DNA of 64,000 nt from an uncultured Sterolibacterium sp. (GTDB lineage: Bacteria; Pseudomonadota; Gammaproteobacteria; Burkholderiales; Rhodocyclaceae), in NCBI GenBank assembly GCA_903832735.1, contig CAILCO010000039.1, forward strand, positions 35,473-99,472. Reading direction: 5' to 3'. Both the position numbers and the translations under genes were made by a program. Positions 7,036-16,013 of the stretch are shown here, piece by piece (within the stretch, counting starts at the first letter, position 1; every line of letters starts with the position of its first letter). The notes beneath the pieces were generated by a model. The model searched no databases. It had not been told where the DNA came from and saw only the letters and a list, made by a program, of their open reading frames with translations.

Positions 7036-9360
7036 GTGAGTCCGCAGCAGCCGGTCGCCTTCGCCGCGCCCGTTCAGGGCGCGACGGTAGGCGACAATGC
7101 CAAGGTCGACAATTACTTCGACAACCGTACCCTGGTCATCCGCGTCGATGGCCAGGAGCGCACCGTCCCCTTCCTCGCGCCCGCCCTGCCGGCGGATCAC
7201 GCCATCGTCGGCCACGAGCAGTTGCGGGCCGAACTGAAGGCCGCGCTGTTCGCCGGCCGGGACCAGTCGCTGATCGTGCTTCCGGGCGTCGGCAAGACGA
7301 CGCTGGCCATCGAAACGGCCAACGACCCTGAGGTGCAGGCGCATTTCCCCGACGGCCTGCTCTGGGCGAGTCTGGGACGTTGCCCGGATGTGCTCGGGGA
7401 ACTCAAAAGGTGGGCCTGGGCGCTGGCCGTGGACCAGCAGATCCTGGCGCAAGTGCACAGCGTCCCGCAGGCCCGCGACGTCGTCTCGGCGGCCATAGGA
7501 CAACGGCGGATGCTCCTGGTGATCGACGACGTCTGGCAATACGAAGCCGCAAAAATCTTCCAGGATCTGGGCAGTCATTGCGGCCATCTGTTCATTTCCC
7601 GGATTCCCGAAATCGCCATCAAATTCACCGCCGGCAAACCCACCAAGGTGCGCGAACTCTCCAGCGACGAAGGTATCAGCCTGCTGCGCCAGTTCATCCC
7701 CGAAGTCGTCGCCGCCGAACCCCAGGCGGCCCTGGAACTGGTCGAGGCCACCGGCGGGCTGCCCCTGGCGCTGACGCTGCTGGGCAGCCGGTTGAAGCTG
7801 GCCGCCTGGGCCGGCGACGCGGAGCGCATCAAGGACGCGCTGGCGGCATACCACGACGAGAAGCAGCGGCAGCAGGCCTATCAAACTCCCGAGGGCAACG
7901 ACGACCCACCCATCGCCCTCGCCGCCGCCATCGAACTCAGCTACTCGCACGAATCCTTGGGCTACGAGGAACATCGCGCCCTGCAGGCGCTGTCCGTGTT
8001 CCGTCCGAAACCGCACGGCTTCTCCAAGGATCTCGCCCGGGAAGTCGCCGGCGTCGACAAGGAAATGCTCTACCGACTCAGCGATCTGGGATTGCTCGAA
8101 GGCATCCCGGAGAACCGCTACACGATGCAGCGAACGATCGCCGAGTACATTCGCGGCAAGCTCCCGGCGGAACAGGCGCAGGCCTGCTACCGGCGCGCCG
8201 TCGATCACTTTCGCCAGGAAATGATCACTATCGAGGAGAGCCTGAAAGCCGATGGCGACTACGCCGGCTGGTATCGCTACGAGAGCCGGGCGTGGCAGGC
8301 GGCGAAAAACAACTGGCTTTACTACCTGGGCCACAGCGGCGCGGACTCGACCACGGCCCTGGCATTTCTCCGCGCCTACTTCGATGCCTTCTGGTGGTGG
8401 GGCTGTTACCTGGATTTCGCTTATTGCGATCAGCTGATCAAGGAATGGCAGCAAAGCGATTACGCCGGACGCGACGGAGAGATCCTGGCCCTGGTGCGCA
8501 AATTCCAGGATGCCTATCCCAAGGAAACCGAGAATAGGCACACCAGCGCCTGGACGGAAGTCGCAGCGGCGCTGGAGAAATTGCTGCAACTGGCCGGGCT
8601 GGATGGCGACCCGACCCATTGGCCGGAGGAAGAGCGCCGGCATGTGCGCGGACTGACCGACATCTTCCGGGCCGAAGTCGATCGCTTCGGGCGGCGCGAC
8701 CCCGATGCCGCCGCACGCTGGTACCAGGAGGCAGCAGGACTCTTTGCCGGCATCGGCGACCGCTGGGACCAGGCGTGGGTCCTGTACCATTTCGCCGAAT
8801 TGAATTTCGAGCGCGGCCTGACCGACACCGCCCTGGATCAGCTGCGCCTGTCTCTGTCCCTGGGTGTGGCGGAAAACGATCCCGAAGTGATATCCCTGGC
8901 CCACCGCGTCCGCGGCGATATTTTTCTGTCGTTGAACGATCTCGAACGCGCCACCGATGACTACAACCGCGCGCTGTTCCATGCCTATCGCTTCCAGGTC
9001 GAACCGACTCCACCCGACCCCTACACGGTGCAGTTCTATGCGCAGACGGCCGCACGTATCCTGAAGAAACTCAATGGCCTGTACCGGACCCAACAGCCCG
9101 ATGCCCTGTCCCTCACCGCCGCCCTGCGGCAGTTCTGGACGCCGGCCCGGCCGCTGTTCGACACGGCAACCGCAACCCCGGATTTCGCGCGCATGTGGCA
9201 GGCGGGAGAGGTGCCGGCGCTCAAGGCCAGCATGTTCCCGCCGGAGTTGCCCAGAGAAGCCATCGCCACGGAGGGCGGGCGCTACGAAGAGCAGGTCAAA
9301 GCGGTCTGCGCCGCGCTGCGCGAACGGCTACCGGGTCTGAAGGGCAGCGACAGCACCTGA
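7036..9360 (+). CDS. NLR-like STAND ATPase: NB-ARC plus TPR, with N-terminal amyloid-signalling motif
   Basis: Protein of 774 aa from GTG 7036. Residues 14-28 (QGATVGDNAKVDNYF) repeat the motif at the end of the preceding protein. An NB-ARC domain follows: P-loop VLPGVGKT (81-88, Lys87), Walker B LLVIDD (Asp164, Asp165), an ISRIPEIA segment where relatives have TTR, and GGLPLAL. After a winged-helix-like region (LQALSVFRPK, LSDLGLLEG) the C-terminal ~380 residues are helical and TPR-like (AWVLYHFAELNFERG, AHRVRGDIFLSLNDLERATDDYNRALF), a likely sensor. In this family ligand sensing drives oligomerisation; here it could seed folding of the partner. The first Gly of the Walker A consensus is Val, unusual. 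Antiphage function is inferred. Confidence 0.85.
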   Translation: MSPQQPVAFAAPVQGATVGDNAKVDNYFDNRTLVIRVDGQERTVPFLAPALPADHAIVGHEQLRAELKAALFAGRDQSLIVLPGVGKTTLAIETANDPEVQAHFPDGLLWASLGRCPDVLGELKRWAWALAVDQQILAQVHSVPQARDVVSAAIGQRRMLLVIDDVWQYEAAKIFQDLGSHCGHLFISRIPEIAIKFTAGKPTKVRELSSDEGISLLRQFIPEVVAAEPQAALELVEATGGLPLALTLLGSRLKLAAWAGDAERIKDALAAYHDEKQRQQAYQTPEGNDDPPIALAAAIELSYSHESLGYEEHRALQALSVFRPKPHGFSKDLAREVAGVDKEMLYRLSDLGLLEGIPENRYTMQRTIAEYIRGKLPAEQAQACYRRAVDHFRQEMITIEESLKADGDYAGWYRYESRAWQAAKNNWLYYLGHSGADSTTALAFLRAYFDAFWWWGCYLDFAYCDQLIKEWQQSDYAGRDGEILALVRKFQDAYPKETENRHTSAWTEVAAALEKLLQLAGLDGDPTHWPEEERRHVRGLTDIFRAEVDRFGRRDPDAAARWYQEAAGLFAGIGDRWDQAWVLYHFAELNFERGLTDTALDQLRLSLSLGVAENDPEVISLAHRVRGDIFLSLNDLERATDDYNRALFHAYRFQVEPTPPDPYTVQFYAQTAARILKKLNGLYRTQQPDALSLTAALRQFWTPARPLFDTATATPDFARMWQAGEVPALKASMFPPELPREAIATEGGRYEEQVKAVCAALRERLPGLKGSDST
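7078..7119 (+). other. Motif-coding segment, copy 2 (NLR N-terminus)
   Basis: Encodes residues 15-28 of the NB-ARC protein, GATVGDNAKVDNYF. It is the partner of 6963-7004. The pair lies in different proteins at opposite termini, the geometry known for NLR/effector amyloid signalling in bacteria and fungi. Confidence 0.6.
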
Positions 9361-9515
9361 AGGGGCGGGCTGCGACGAGCGGAACTTGCCGCCGACCGGC
9401 ATGCCCCGTCCGCTCGGCCCGTTTGCCTGCCATCTTAGTTGCGCGCGTCGTGCCCATTTCGCGATCGACCGCAATGAGAACCCGGCTGATCAGCACCATC
9501 TGACAGTTCTTGTAA

Positions 9516-9995
9516 TCAACGACTCTTTTTGAGCTGCGCGGCCAGGTAGGCAAGCTCGTCGGCACAGCCCTGTTCGATCTGGCCCTGGGCGAATTGCGCC
9601 ACCATGCCGCCGACCAGCGGAATACCGCACTTGGTCTGATGTTCGATCCGGTAACAGCAGCCCGGCCCAGCGCCGGTCAATTCAAACTTGGCCTGCATTT
9701 TCACCGGCTGCCCGACGATTTCCATGGTCAGCAATCCCTGATAGCCACCCTCGGGATCATGCGTCCAGGACTCCTCGAACTGGATATCCGATTCGCTCGG
9801 CAGGATCGTGGCGATCAGCGCCGGCAGTTCGCGCTTCACCCGTCGCAGCATCGACAGCGATAGCGCCTTGGCGGATTGCTTTTTCCTGACTTTGGCGGAC
9901 AGCTCTCCGAGCGCAAGCGATCTTTCCTCCAGCCACTTGGGGTTGGTGAGCAGGCTGAATACTTTGTCGATAGAGGCATTGAATTTCTGCTCCAA
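9516..9995 (-). CDS. DUF2505-type SRPBCC/START-fold protein
   Basis: Soluble protein of about 159 aa with the features of the DUF2505 branch of the SRPBCC/START hydrophobic-ligand fold: N-terminal KFNASIDKVFSLLTNPKWLEER, a central acidic ESWTHDPEGGYQG strand and a C-terminal amphipathic helix (GGMVAQFAQGQIEQGC). Function of the family is unknown. Start choice: TTG 9995 has AAAGGA about 8 nt upstream; TTG 10019 in the same frame is possible and no ATG fits. It is a single gene transcribed towards the NLR locus, with about 155 bp of featureless sequence between the two gene ends. Confidence 0.75.
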   Translation of the reverse strand: MEQKFNASIDKVFSLLTNPKWLEERSLALGELSAKVRKKQSAKALSLSMLRRVKRELPALIATILPSESDIQFEESWTHDPEGGYQGLLTMEIVGQPVKMQAKFELTGAGPGCCYRIEHQTKCGIPLVGGMVAQFAQGQIEQGCADELAYLAAQLKKSR

Positions 9996-10150
9996 CTGGT
10001 CTTTCCTTTCATGGATCAAGGTAGCAACGGGTTGCAGTTGACCATCGCGTCGAACAGCGCGTTCGCCGCCGAGATTTCCAACTTTGTTGAACGCTTTTCG
10101 GGCAGCCGCACTCAGCGTGCCAAACGACTATTCATATTTTGGGCTCCGGC

Positions 10151-11770
10151 TTATGCGTCGTCGCGTCGTTGCCCTCCGGCAACGGCGGGAATCTGTGCCA
10201 TGGCGTGTTCCGCCAACGCCGTGATCGTCAACGAGGGATTGACTCCCGGATTGGCCGGCATCGCCGAGCCGTCGCAGACCAGCAGGTTCTGGTAGCCGAA
10301 GACGCGCAGATGTCGGTCGATCACGCCGCGCGCCGCATCGGCGCCGATGACTGCGCCGCCGAGCAGATGCGCCGTCGTCGGAATATTGCCCAGGGCCTCC
10401 AGCACATTGCTCTGGGCGATGCCGCCGGTATGCTCGGCGAGCCACGCCGCCGCGGCATTGCCGGCGGCGATGAAGGTCGGATTCGGCTTTTCCTTGTTCT
10501 GCTCTGAGCTCAAGAAGTAGCCGCGCCCGAAGCGGCGCTTCCTGGCACGGAAGGCGATGGCGTTGTCCAGCGACTGCATCACCAGGAGCATCACCATGCG
10601 CCGGCTCCAGCCGAACGGCCAGAGGGTCTTCAGCCAACGCAGCGGGTGGCGTGCGATGCTGGAGAGCCACAGCAACGGCCTGGTCAGCCGGCTGCCCTGG
10701 CCGACCAGGACAGTGGCAAGCAGCGACATGAAGTCGCCGTTGCGGCCGTAATTGACAAACTCGATGTGGGTGTCGTGGTCGACGTGAATGCTGCAACTGA
10801 TGGCGACGTCCTGCCAGGTCTTGATATCTTCGGGCAGACGCACGGTGAGGATGGATTCGCTGTTGGTGCGCACCAGTTCGCCCAGGCAGTCGCTGATCAT
10901 GGGCAATGACCCGCCGTGTTTGCAGTTGGCGAGCAAGTGGTTGGTGCCAACGGAGCCAGCAGAGAATACCACTCCCTTGGCGCTGAAATTTTTTCTGTCC
11001 TTGAACCACCAGGCACCGGAACGCTCGGTGGTGATCCGGTAACCTTCGCTGCCGTCGGCCGCGCCCAGCGGGACGACATCGACCACCTGGTGCTCCGAAA
11101 TGATCCTGGCGCCCCTTTTTTCGGCAAACCACAGATAGTTCTTCAGCAGCGTATTCTTGGCGCCGACCCGGCAGCCGACCATGCAGGAGCCGCAATGCGT
11201 GCACCCGGTGCGATCGGGACCCGCGCCGCCGAAATAAGGGTCGCTGACCGTTTTGTCCGCTTCGCCGAAGAAGATAGCGCAGGGCGTACGGGTGAAGCTG
11301 TCCTCGGTACCGAAGTGCTCTGCCAACTTGCGAATCAGCTGTTGATTGACCGAATCGAAGGGCACTGTCCGTACCCCCAGCATGCGCTCGGCAGTTTCGT
11401 AATGGACTTGCAGCGCCGCCTGCCAATTGTCGAGCGCGGCCCATTGGCTGTTGTCGAAAAACTCCGGCTTGGCGCGATACAAGGTATTCGCATAGACGAT
11501 GCTGCCTCCGCCGACGCCCGCTCCGCTGGCGGCGAATATGTCCTTGAACGGCGTCAGCCGGAGGATACCCTTCAGACCCAGGAAAGGCGCCCAGAGGAAA
11601 CGCCCGATTTGCCAGGTCGTCTCGGCAAAATCCTCGTCACGATAGCGACGCCCGCACTCGAACACCCCGACCTTGTAGCCCTTCTCCGACAAGCGCAGCG
11701 CCGAAACGCTGCCACCGAAACCGGATCCGATCACCAGCCAGTCGAAGTCGAATTCACCGCTTGTCGTCAT
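10151..11770 (-). CDS. GMC-family FAD oxidoreductase, cholesterol-oxidase-like
   Basis: FAD-dependent dehydrogenase/oxidase of 539 aa. It opens with a dinucleotide-binding loop VIGSGFGGSVSALRLSEKG and an acidic residue at the end of beta-2 (VGVFE). It ends with the GMC-type FAD segment NPGVNPSLTITALAEHAM. A Cys cluster GCTHCGSCMVGC precedes the NTLLKNYL segment, as in the bacterial cholesterol-oxidase-like branch. Substrate is probably a bulky alcohol or sterol-like molecule, by analogy only. It is the last gene of the leftward cluster thiolase - acyl-CoA dehydrogenases - GMC, 18 nt after the AidB-like gene. Confidence 0.88.
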   Translation of the reverse strand: MTTSGEFDFDWLVIGSGFGGSVSALRLSEKGYKVGVFECGRRYRDEDFAETTWQIGRFLWAPFLGLKGILRLTPFKDIFAASGAGVGGGSIVYANTLYRAKPEFFDNSQWAALDNWQAALQVHYETAERMLGVRTVPFDSVNQQLIRKLAEHFGTEDSFTRTPCAIFFGEADKTVSDPYFGGAGPDRTGCTHCGSCMVGCRVGAKNTLLKNYLWFAEKRGARIISEHQVVDVVPLGAADGSEGYRITTERSGAWWFKDRKNFSAKGVVFSAGSVGTNHLLANCKHGGSLPMISDCLGELVRTNSESILTVRLPEDIKTWQDVAISCSIHVDHDTHIEFVNYGRNGDFMSLLATVLVGQGSRLTRPLLWLSSIARHPLRWLKTLWPFGWSRRMVMLLVMQSLDNAIAFRARKRRFGRGYFLSSEQNKEKPNPTFIAAGNAAAAWLAEHTGGIAQSNVLEALGNIPTTAHLLGGAVIGADAARGVIDRHLRVFGYQNLLVCDGSAMPANPGVNPSLTITALAEHAMAQIPAVAGGQRRDDA

Positions 11771-11788
11771 GGCGCATTTTCCAGGCTG

Positions 11789-13486
11789 TTAGTCCGGCCA
11801 CGCGCGGCGGATCATCGCTTGGCAATCGACGCCGACCGGCAGGGCGCCGAACTGATGATGCCCGAGACTATCCAGTCGGGAACGACAAAACGCATCCGCG
11901 ACAAAGCCTGGGGCGTTACGCACCAGCAGTGCCGCCTGCAAAGCCACAGCCATCCGGTCTACCAGATTGCGCGCGCGGTACTCGAGGTCTGCCGGGTCTG
12001 CCGGGTCTGCCGGGTCGACCGCGTCGGCCAATTCGTCCTGCAGCGCCCTGACATGGCGGTCGAGGGAAGCATGGCCGCCCTTGGCCAAAAGCAATTCGTC
12101 AAAAAATGCACTCACCGACCGGGGCGATTTGCGCATGGCGCGCAGTACATCCAGGCACTGCACATTGCCGCTGCCTTCCCAGATCGCGTTGACCGGCGAT
12201 TCGCGGAACAACCTCGGCATCGGCGAGTCTTCCATCACGCCGCTGCCGCCGATGCATTCCATGGCTTCTGCCGCATGCTGCGGCGCGCGCTTGCAGATCC
12301 AGTACTTTCCTACCGCGGTGACCAGACGGACGAGCGCATCCTCCTTGGCATCGGTGCGCCTATCCATTGCCCGCGCCATGCGCATGGAAAGTGCCAGCGC
12401 CGCTTCGGACTCCAGCGCCAGGTCGGCAAGGACGTTCTTCATCAACGGCTGGTCTATCAGTAGCGCGCCGAAGGCCGAACGGCGCCGGCAGTGGTGGATA
12501 ACCTGGGACAGGGCCATGCGCATTCCTGCGCTGGAACCAATCATGCAGTCGAAACGCGTCATGGCAACCATTTCGATGATGGTGCGAACGCCATCCCCCT
12601 CATCACCCACGCGCCAGGCGAGTGCGCCACGCAGTTCGGTTTCGCACGATGCGTTGGAAACATTGCCCATCTTCTTCTTCAGGCGCTGGATCTGCATCGG
12701 GTTCTTGGACCCGTCGGGTCGCCAGCGCGGCAGCAGGAAGCAAGTGAGGCCTGCGGCTGTCTGCGCCAGGGTCAGGAAGCCATCGCACATCGGCGCCGAG
12801 ACGAAAAATTTGTGCCCGACAAGCTCATAGGCTTCACTGGAAGCTTCGATTCCCAAACGAATGGCACGAGTCGTATTGGCCCGCACGTCAGAACCGCCCT
12901 GCTTCTCGGTCATGGCCATGCCGATGGTGACGCCCTGTTTTTGCGCCGCCGGTCGATTGGCTCCGTCATAGACGCGCTGCGCCATTCGCGGCTCCCATAG
13001 CGTCGCCAGATCCGCTTGCTGACGCAGGCAGGGTACGGCCGAAAAGGTCATGGAAATGGGACAGCCGTGTCCGGCCTCGACCTGCGTGTGCAGGTAGAAC
13101 TTTGCTGCGCGGGCGACATGGGCGCCGGGTCCGGGAGCGACCCAGGGGCTGCAGTGTATGCCCTCCGCTATCGAGGTCGTCATCAACGAGTGGTAGGCCG
13201 GATGAAAGCGTACCAGGTCGATGCGCCGACCAAAGCGATCATGGGTATCCAGTTCCGGGATGTATTGATTGGCCAGGGCACCCAGCATCAGGTAGTCGGC
13301 CGTGCCGATGCGCGCGCCGAATGCATCGAGATCGGCCTCTGCCCAGCCGGCGCCTTCCCGTCTTACCGCCTCGCCCAGCGCCGTATCGGCGGCGTAGAAA
13401 TTGCAGTCCGCGAGGTCGGAGGATACGTTGGTGACTTCATGGGTTTCCGCATACTGTGAATGACTCGTGAAATCGATGCTGTCCAT
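11789..13486 (-). CDS. AidB-like acyl-CoA dehydrogenase
   Basis: Flavoprotein of 565 aa starting at ATG 13486, after a GGAAAGGAAAG ribosome site. It is longer than standard acyl-CoA dehydrogenases (~380 aa) and matches the AidB branch: an N-terminal helical extension, AMTEKQGGSDVRANTT in the FAD-binding middle, then RFDCMIGSSAGMRMAL and a C-terminal FRESPVNAIWEGSGNV motif typical of AidB/isovaleryl-type enzymes. AidB itself binds DNA and is alkylation-inducible; here the setting between a thiolase, another dehydrogenase and a GMC enzyme suggests CoA-ester oxidation. A 9-bp tandem repeat near the 3' end encodes DPADPADPAD. Confidence 0.88.
   Translation of the reverse strand: MDSIDFTSHSQYAETHEVTNVSSDLADCNFYAADTALGEAVRREGAGWAEADLDAFGARIGTADYLMLGALANQYIPELDTHDRFGRRIDLVRFHPAYHSLMTTSIAEGIHCSPWVAPGPGAHVARAAKFYLHTQVEAGHGCPISMTFSAVPCLRQQADLATLWEPRMAQRVYDGANRPAAQKQGVTIGMAMTEKQGGSDVRANTTRAIRLGIEASSEAYELVGHKFFVSAPMCDGFLTLAQTAAGLTCFLLPRWRPDGSKNPMQIQRLKKKMGNVSNASCETELRGALAWRVGDEGDGVRTIIEMVAMTRFDCMIGSSAGMRMALSQVIHHCRRRSAFGALLIDQPLMKNVLADLALESEAALALSMRMARAMDRRTDAKEDALVRLVTAVGKYWICKRAPQHAAEAMECIGGSGVMEDSPMPRLFRESPVNAIWEGSGNVQCLDVLRAMRKSPRSVSAFFDELLLAKGGHASLDRHVRALQDELADAVDPADPADPADLEYRARNLVDRMAVALQAALLVRNAPGFVADAFCRSRLDSLGHHQFGALPVGVDCQAMIRRAWPD
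11986..12016 (-). repeat. 9-bp tandem repeat inside the AidB-like gene
   Basis: GGTCTGCCG is repeated three times (11986-12012), followed by a partial copy. On the coding strand it gives the acidic Asp-Pro-Ala triplet repeated three times in a linker near the C-terminus. The unit length is a multiple of three, so copy-number change would not shift the frame. Confidence 0.8.
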
Positions 13487-13515
13487 GGCCTTTCCTTTCC
13501 CGGTCTGCTTCGGAT

Positions 13516-14664
13516 TCACAGCGAGCGCGCAATGATTTCCTTCATGATTTCGCTGGTACCGCCGTAGATGCGCTGCACCCGCGCATCGGCATACATCTGC
13601 GCGATCGGGTACTCCAGCATATAGCCGTAGCCACCGAAAAGCTGCAGGCATTCGTCCATCACCCGCCCCTCGGTCTCGCTCAGCCAAAGCTTGGCGATGG
13701 ATGCGGTCGTGGTGTCCATCGTTCCGGCGATCATGCGCTCGATGCAATCATCGACAAAGCTGCGCCCGACCACCGCCTGGGCCTTCACCTCGGCCAGTTT
13801 GAAGCGGGTGTTCTGCATCTCGATCAGCGGCTGGCCGAAGGCCTTGCGCTGGCTCGCGTAATCCACCGTCAATTGCAGCGCCCGCTCGATCGCGCCTTGC
13901 GCCGAAATGGCCAGCATGATCCGTTCGTAGGGCAACTCGCTCATCAGATGCGCAAAGCCGCGGCCTTCGACACCCCCGAGCACGGCATCGGCGCCGACGC
14001 GCACGTCGTCGAAAAACAACTCACAGGTGTCCTGCCCCTTCTGGCCGAGCTTCTCGAGGATGCGTCCGACCCGGTAACCGGGCAGGTCGCGCGTCTCCAC
14101 CAGCAGCAGCGAAAAGCCCTTGGCGCCGGCGGCAGGGTCGGTCTTGGCCACCACCACGACCAGATCGGCGAGGTAGCCGTTGGAGATGAAGATCTTCGAG
14201 CCGTTGATCAGGTAGCTGTCACCGTCCTTAACCGCCCGGGTCCGCACCCCCTGCAGATCGGATCCGGCGCCCGGCTCGGTCATGGCGATGGCGGCGATCA
14301 TCTCGCCTCTGGCCAACTTTGGCAGGTACTTTTTCTTCTGTTCCTCGGTGCCCTGATTGAGCAGGTAGTGGGCGACGATGGCATGGACATGGACGCCGAA
14401 GGCGCGGTCGCCGACGGCCGCCAGTTCCTCGAAGAGGATGGCCATGTGCGCATAGTTGCCGCCGGCGCCGCCATACTCCTCCGGGATATCGGCGAGCAGC
14501 ATGCCGAATTCGCCGGCCTTATGCCAGAGCGCGCGATCGACATGTTGTTGCTTGCGCCAGCGCTCCTGGTGCGGATCGATTTCGGCGGCGATAAAGCGCC
14601 GCACCATGTCGCGGTACAGCGCCAGGTCGGCGTCCATCCAGCGCGAAGTTCGCAGGGTCTGCAT
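13516..14664 (-). CDS. Acyl-CoA dehydrogenase
   Basis: FAD enzyme of 382 aa catalysing alpha,beta-desaturation of an acyl-CoA. It has the family signatures AMTEPGAGSDLQGVRT (FAD/substrate loop), KIFISNGYLADLVVVV, the region where the catalytic base usually lies, and a C-terminal QLFGGYGYMLEYPIAQMYADARVQRIYGGTSEIMKEIIARSL-type end, here recognised from GGYGY, RIYGGTSEI and the final helix. ATG 14664 gives the usual length; the frame is open further upstream only by chance. It lies 7 nt after the thiolase stop on the same strand and is probably translated from the same message. Confidence 0.92.
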   Translation of the reverse strand: MQTLRTSRWMDADLALYRDMVRRFIAAEIDPHQERWRKQQHVDRALWHKAGEFGMLLADIPEEYGGAGGNYAHMAILFEELAAVGDRAFGVHVHAIVAHYLLNQGTEEQKKKYLPKLARGEMIAAIAMTEPGAGSDLQGVRTRAVKDGDSYLINGSKIFISNGYLADLVVVVAKTDPAAGAKGFSLLLVETRDLPGYRVGRILEKLGQKGQDTCELFFDDVRVGADAVLGGVEGRGFAHLMSELPYERIMLAISAQGAIERALQLTVDYASQRKAFGQPLIEMQNTRFKLAEVKAQAVVGRSFVDDCIERMIAGTMDTTTASIAKLWLSETEGRVMDECLQLFGGYGYMLEYPIAQMYADARVQRIYGGTSEIMKEIIARSL

Positions 14665-14671
14665 GGCCTGC

Positions 14672-15853
14672 TCAGGCAGCCTGGTAAAGCGTGACGACAC
14701 AGGCGCCGCCCAGGCCCAGGTTGTGTTGCAAGCCGGTGCGCGCGCCGGCAACCTGGCGTCGCTCGGCGCTGCCGCGCAGCTGATGGGTCAATTCGTAGCA
14801 CTGTGCAAGGCCCGTGGCGCCCAGCGGGTGCCCTTTGGAGAGCAGGCCGCCCGATGGATTGGTGACGATCTTGCCGCCGTAGGTGTTGTCGCCATCGGCA
14901 ATGAACCTGGCGGCGCCTCCCTCCGGGCACAGACCCAGCGCCTCATAGGTGATGAGTTCGTTATGCGCGAAACAATCGTGCAGTTCGACCACGTCCAGAT
15001 CCTCCGCGCCGATGCCGGTTTGGGCATACACCTGCTCCGCTGCAGATCGCGTCATGTCGTAGCCGACCAGACGCATCATGTCCTGGGCCTCGAAAGTGCT
15101 CGGAAGATCGGTCGTCATCGCCTGCCCGGCGATGAACACGTCACGGCGCAGGCCATGGCGCTTGGCAAAACTCTCGGAGACCAGTAAAGCCGCCGCTGCG
15201 CCGCAGGTCGGCGGACAAGCCATCAGGCGGGTCATCACACCGGGCCAGAGCATGGGCGCATCCAGGACCTCCTGTTCCGTCACCACCTTGCGGAATAGCG
15301 CCAAAGGATTATTGGCGGCGTGACGGCTGGCCTTGGCGCGGATCCGGGCGAAACTGTCGAGCCCAGTGCCATAGCGTTGCATGTGCGCCAGGCCGGCGCC
15401 GCCGAAGTAGCGCAACGCCAGCGGCATCTCGGGCATGCCCACCAGGGCGTCGGTGGCCGCATCGAAATCCACGAAGGGGCTGGGCCTATCCTTGCATACG
15501 CTGGTCAGCGCGCCCGGCGCCATCTGCTCGAATCCGAGCGCGAGCACGCAGTCGGCGCCGGCGGCGATCGCCTGCCGCGCCAGGAACAGCGCGGTCGAAC
15601 CCGTCGAGCAGTTGTTATTGACGTTCACGATAGGGATGCCGCTCATGCCGACGCTGTAAAGCGTCTTCTGGCCGCAGGTCGAGTCGCCATAGACATAACC
15701 AACGAACGCCTGTTGCACGCTTTCGTAGCCGAGACCGGCATCGCCCAGCGCCAGGCGCGTGGCTGTGGCGCCCATGACGTCGTAAGAGTCGCTGGCACCG
15801 GGCTTGCTGAAGGGGATCATGCCGACGCCGGCAATGAAGATCTGGTAGGACAT
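14672..15853 (-). CDS. SCP-x-type thiolase (lipid-transfer-protein-like acetyl-CoA acyltransferase)
   Basis: Thiolase of 393 aa, first gene of the leftward cluster, with GGAGGAG ahead of ATG 15853. The nucleophile is Cys82 in NNNCSTGS. The His/Cys motifs are VELHDCFAHNE and SKGHPLGATG. The NNNC and HDCF forms mark the SCP-x/lipid-transfer branch, which in characterised relatives handles branched or sterol side-chain acyl-CoAs, rather than FadA. With the two acyl-CoA dehydrogenases and the GMC oxidoreductase it suggests degradation of a branched or cyclic lipid; no complete pathway is visible. The probable promoter and operator are at 16014-16063. Confidence 0.9.
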   Translation of the reverse strand: MSYQIFIAGVGMIPFSKPGASDSYDVMGATATRLALGDAGLGYESVQQAFVGYVYGDSTCGQKTLYSVGMSGIPIVNVNNNCSTGSTALFLARQAIAAGADCVLALGFEQMAPGALTSVCKDRPSPFVDFDAATDALVGMPEMPLALRYFGGAGLAHMQRYGTGLDSFARIRAKASRHAANNPLALFRKVVTEQEVLDAPMLWPGVMTRLMACPPTCGAAAALLVSESFAKRHGLRRDVFIAGQAMTTDLPSTFEAQDMMRLVGYDMTRSAAEQVYAQTGIGAEDLDVVELHDCFAHNELITYEALGLCPEGGAARFIADGDNTYGGKIVTNPSGGLLSKGHPLGATGLAQCYELTHQLRGSAERRQVAGARTGLQHNLGLGGACVVTLYQAA

Positions 15854-15952
15854 GGTGAGGCTCCTCCGGGTGTTGCACTTGTACGATGCAGGTCTATGGC
15901 TACTTCGGGTTGAAAATCAACGGCCATTCACGGTCAAAGAAGCTCCATCTAG

Positions 15953-15970
15953 CTGCCTCAATCGAGGCAG
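15953..15970. other. Hairpin in the thiolase leader
   Basis: CTGCCTC (15953-15959), loop AATC, GAGGCAG (15964-15970) form a perfect 7-bp stem. It lies about 95 bp downstream of the putative minus-strand promoter and upstream of the thiolase start. No T-run follows on the minus strand, so it is not an evident terminator. Confidence 0.4.
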
Positions 15971-16013
15971 GGACTCAGGAGGGTTTTCTTTGACATTTGA
16001 AACCACCGCTATG

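Noticed and set aside
6967..9093. A 708-codon open frame on the minus strand across the NB-ARC gene
   Set aside because: The plus-strand frame has P-loop, Walker B, GGLPLAL and TPR features; the opposite frame is a G+C-rich shadow with no recognisable domain.
9361..9515. A possible gene or regulatory RNA in the gap after the NB-ARC gene
   Set aside because: No start with a ribosome site, no convincing hairpin and no family signal were found; treated as featureless.
11986..12016. CRISPR-like array
   Set aside because: The units are 9-bp direct tandem copies without spacers and lie inside a coding region. No CRISPR array or cas gene was seen anywhere in the window.
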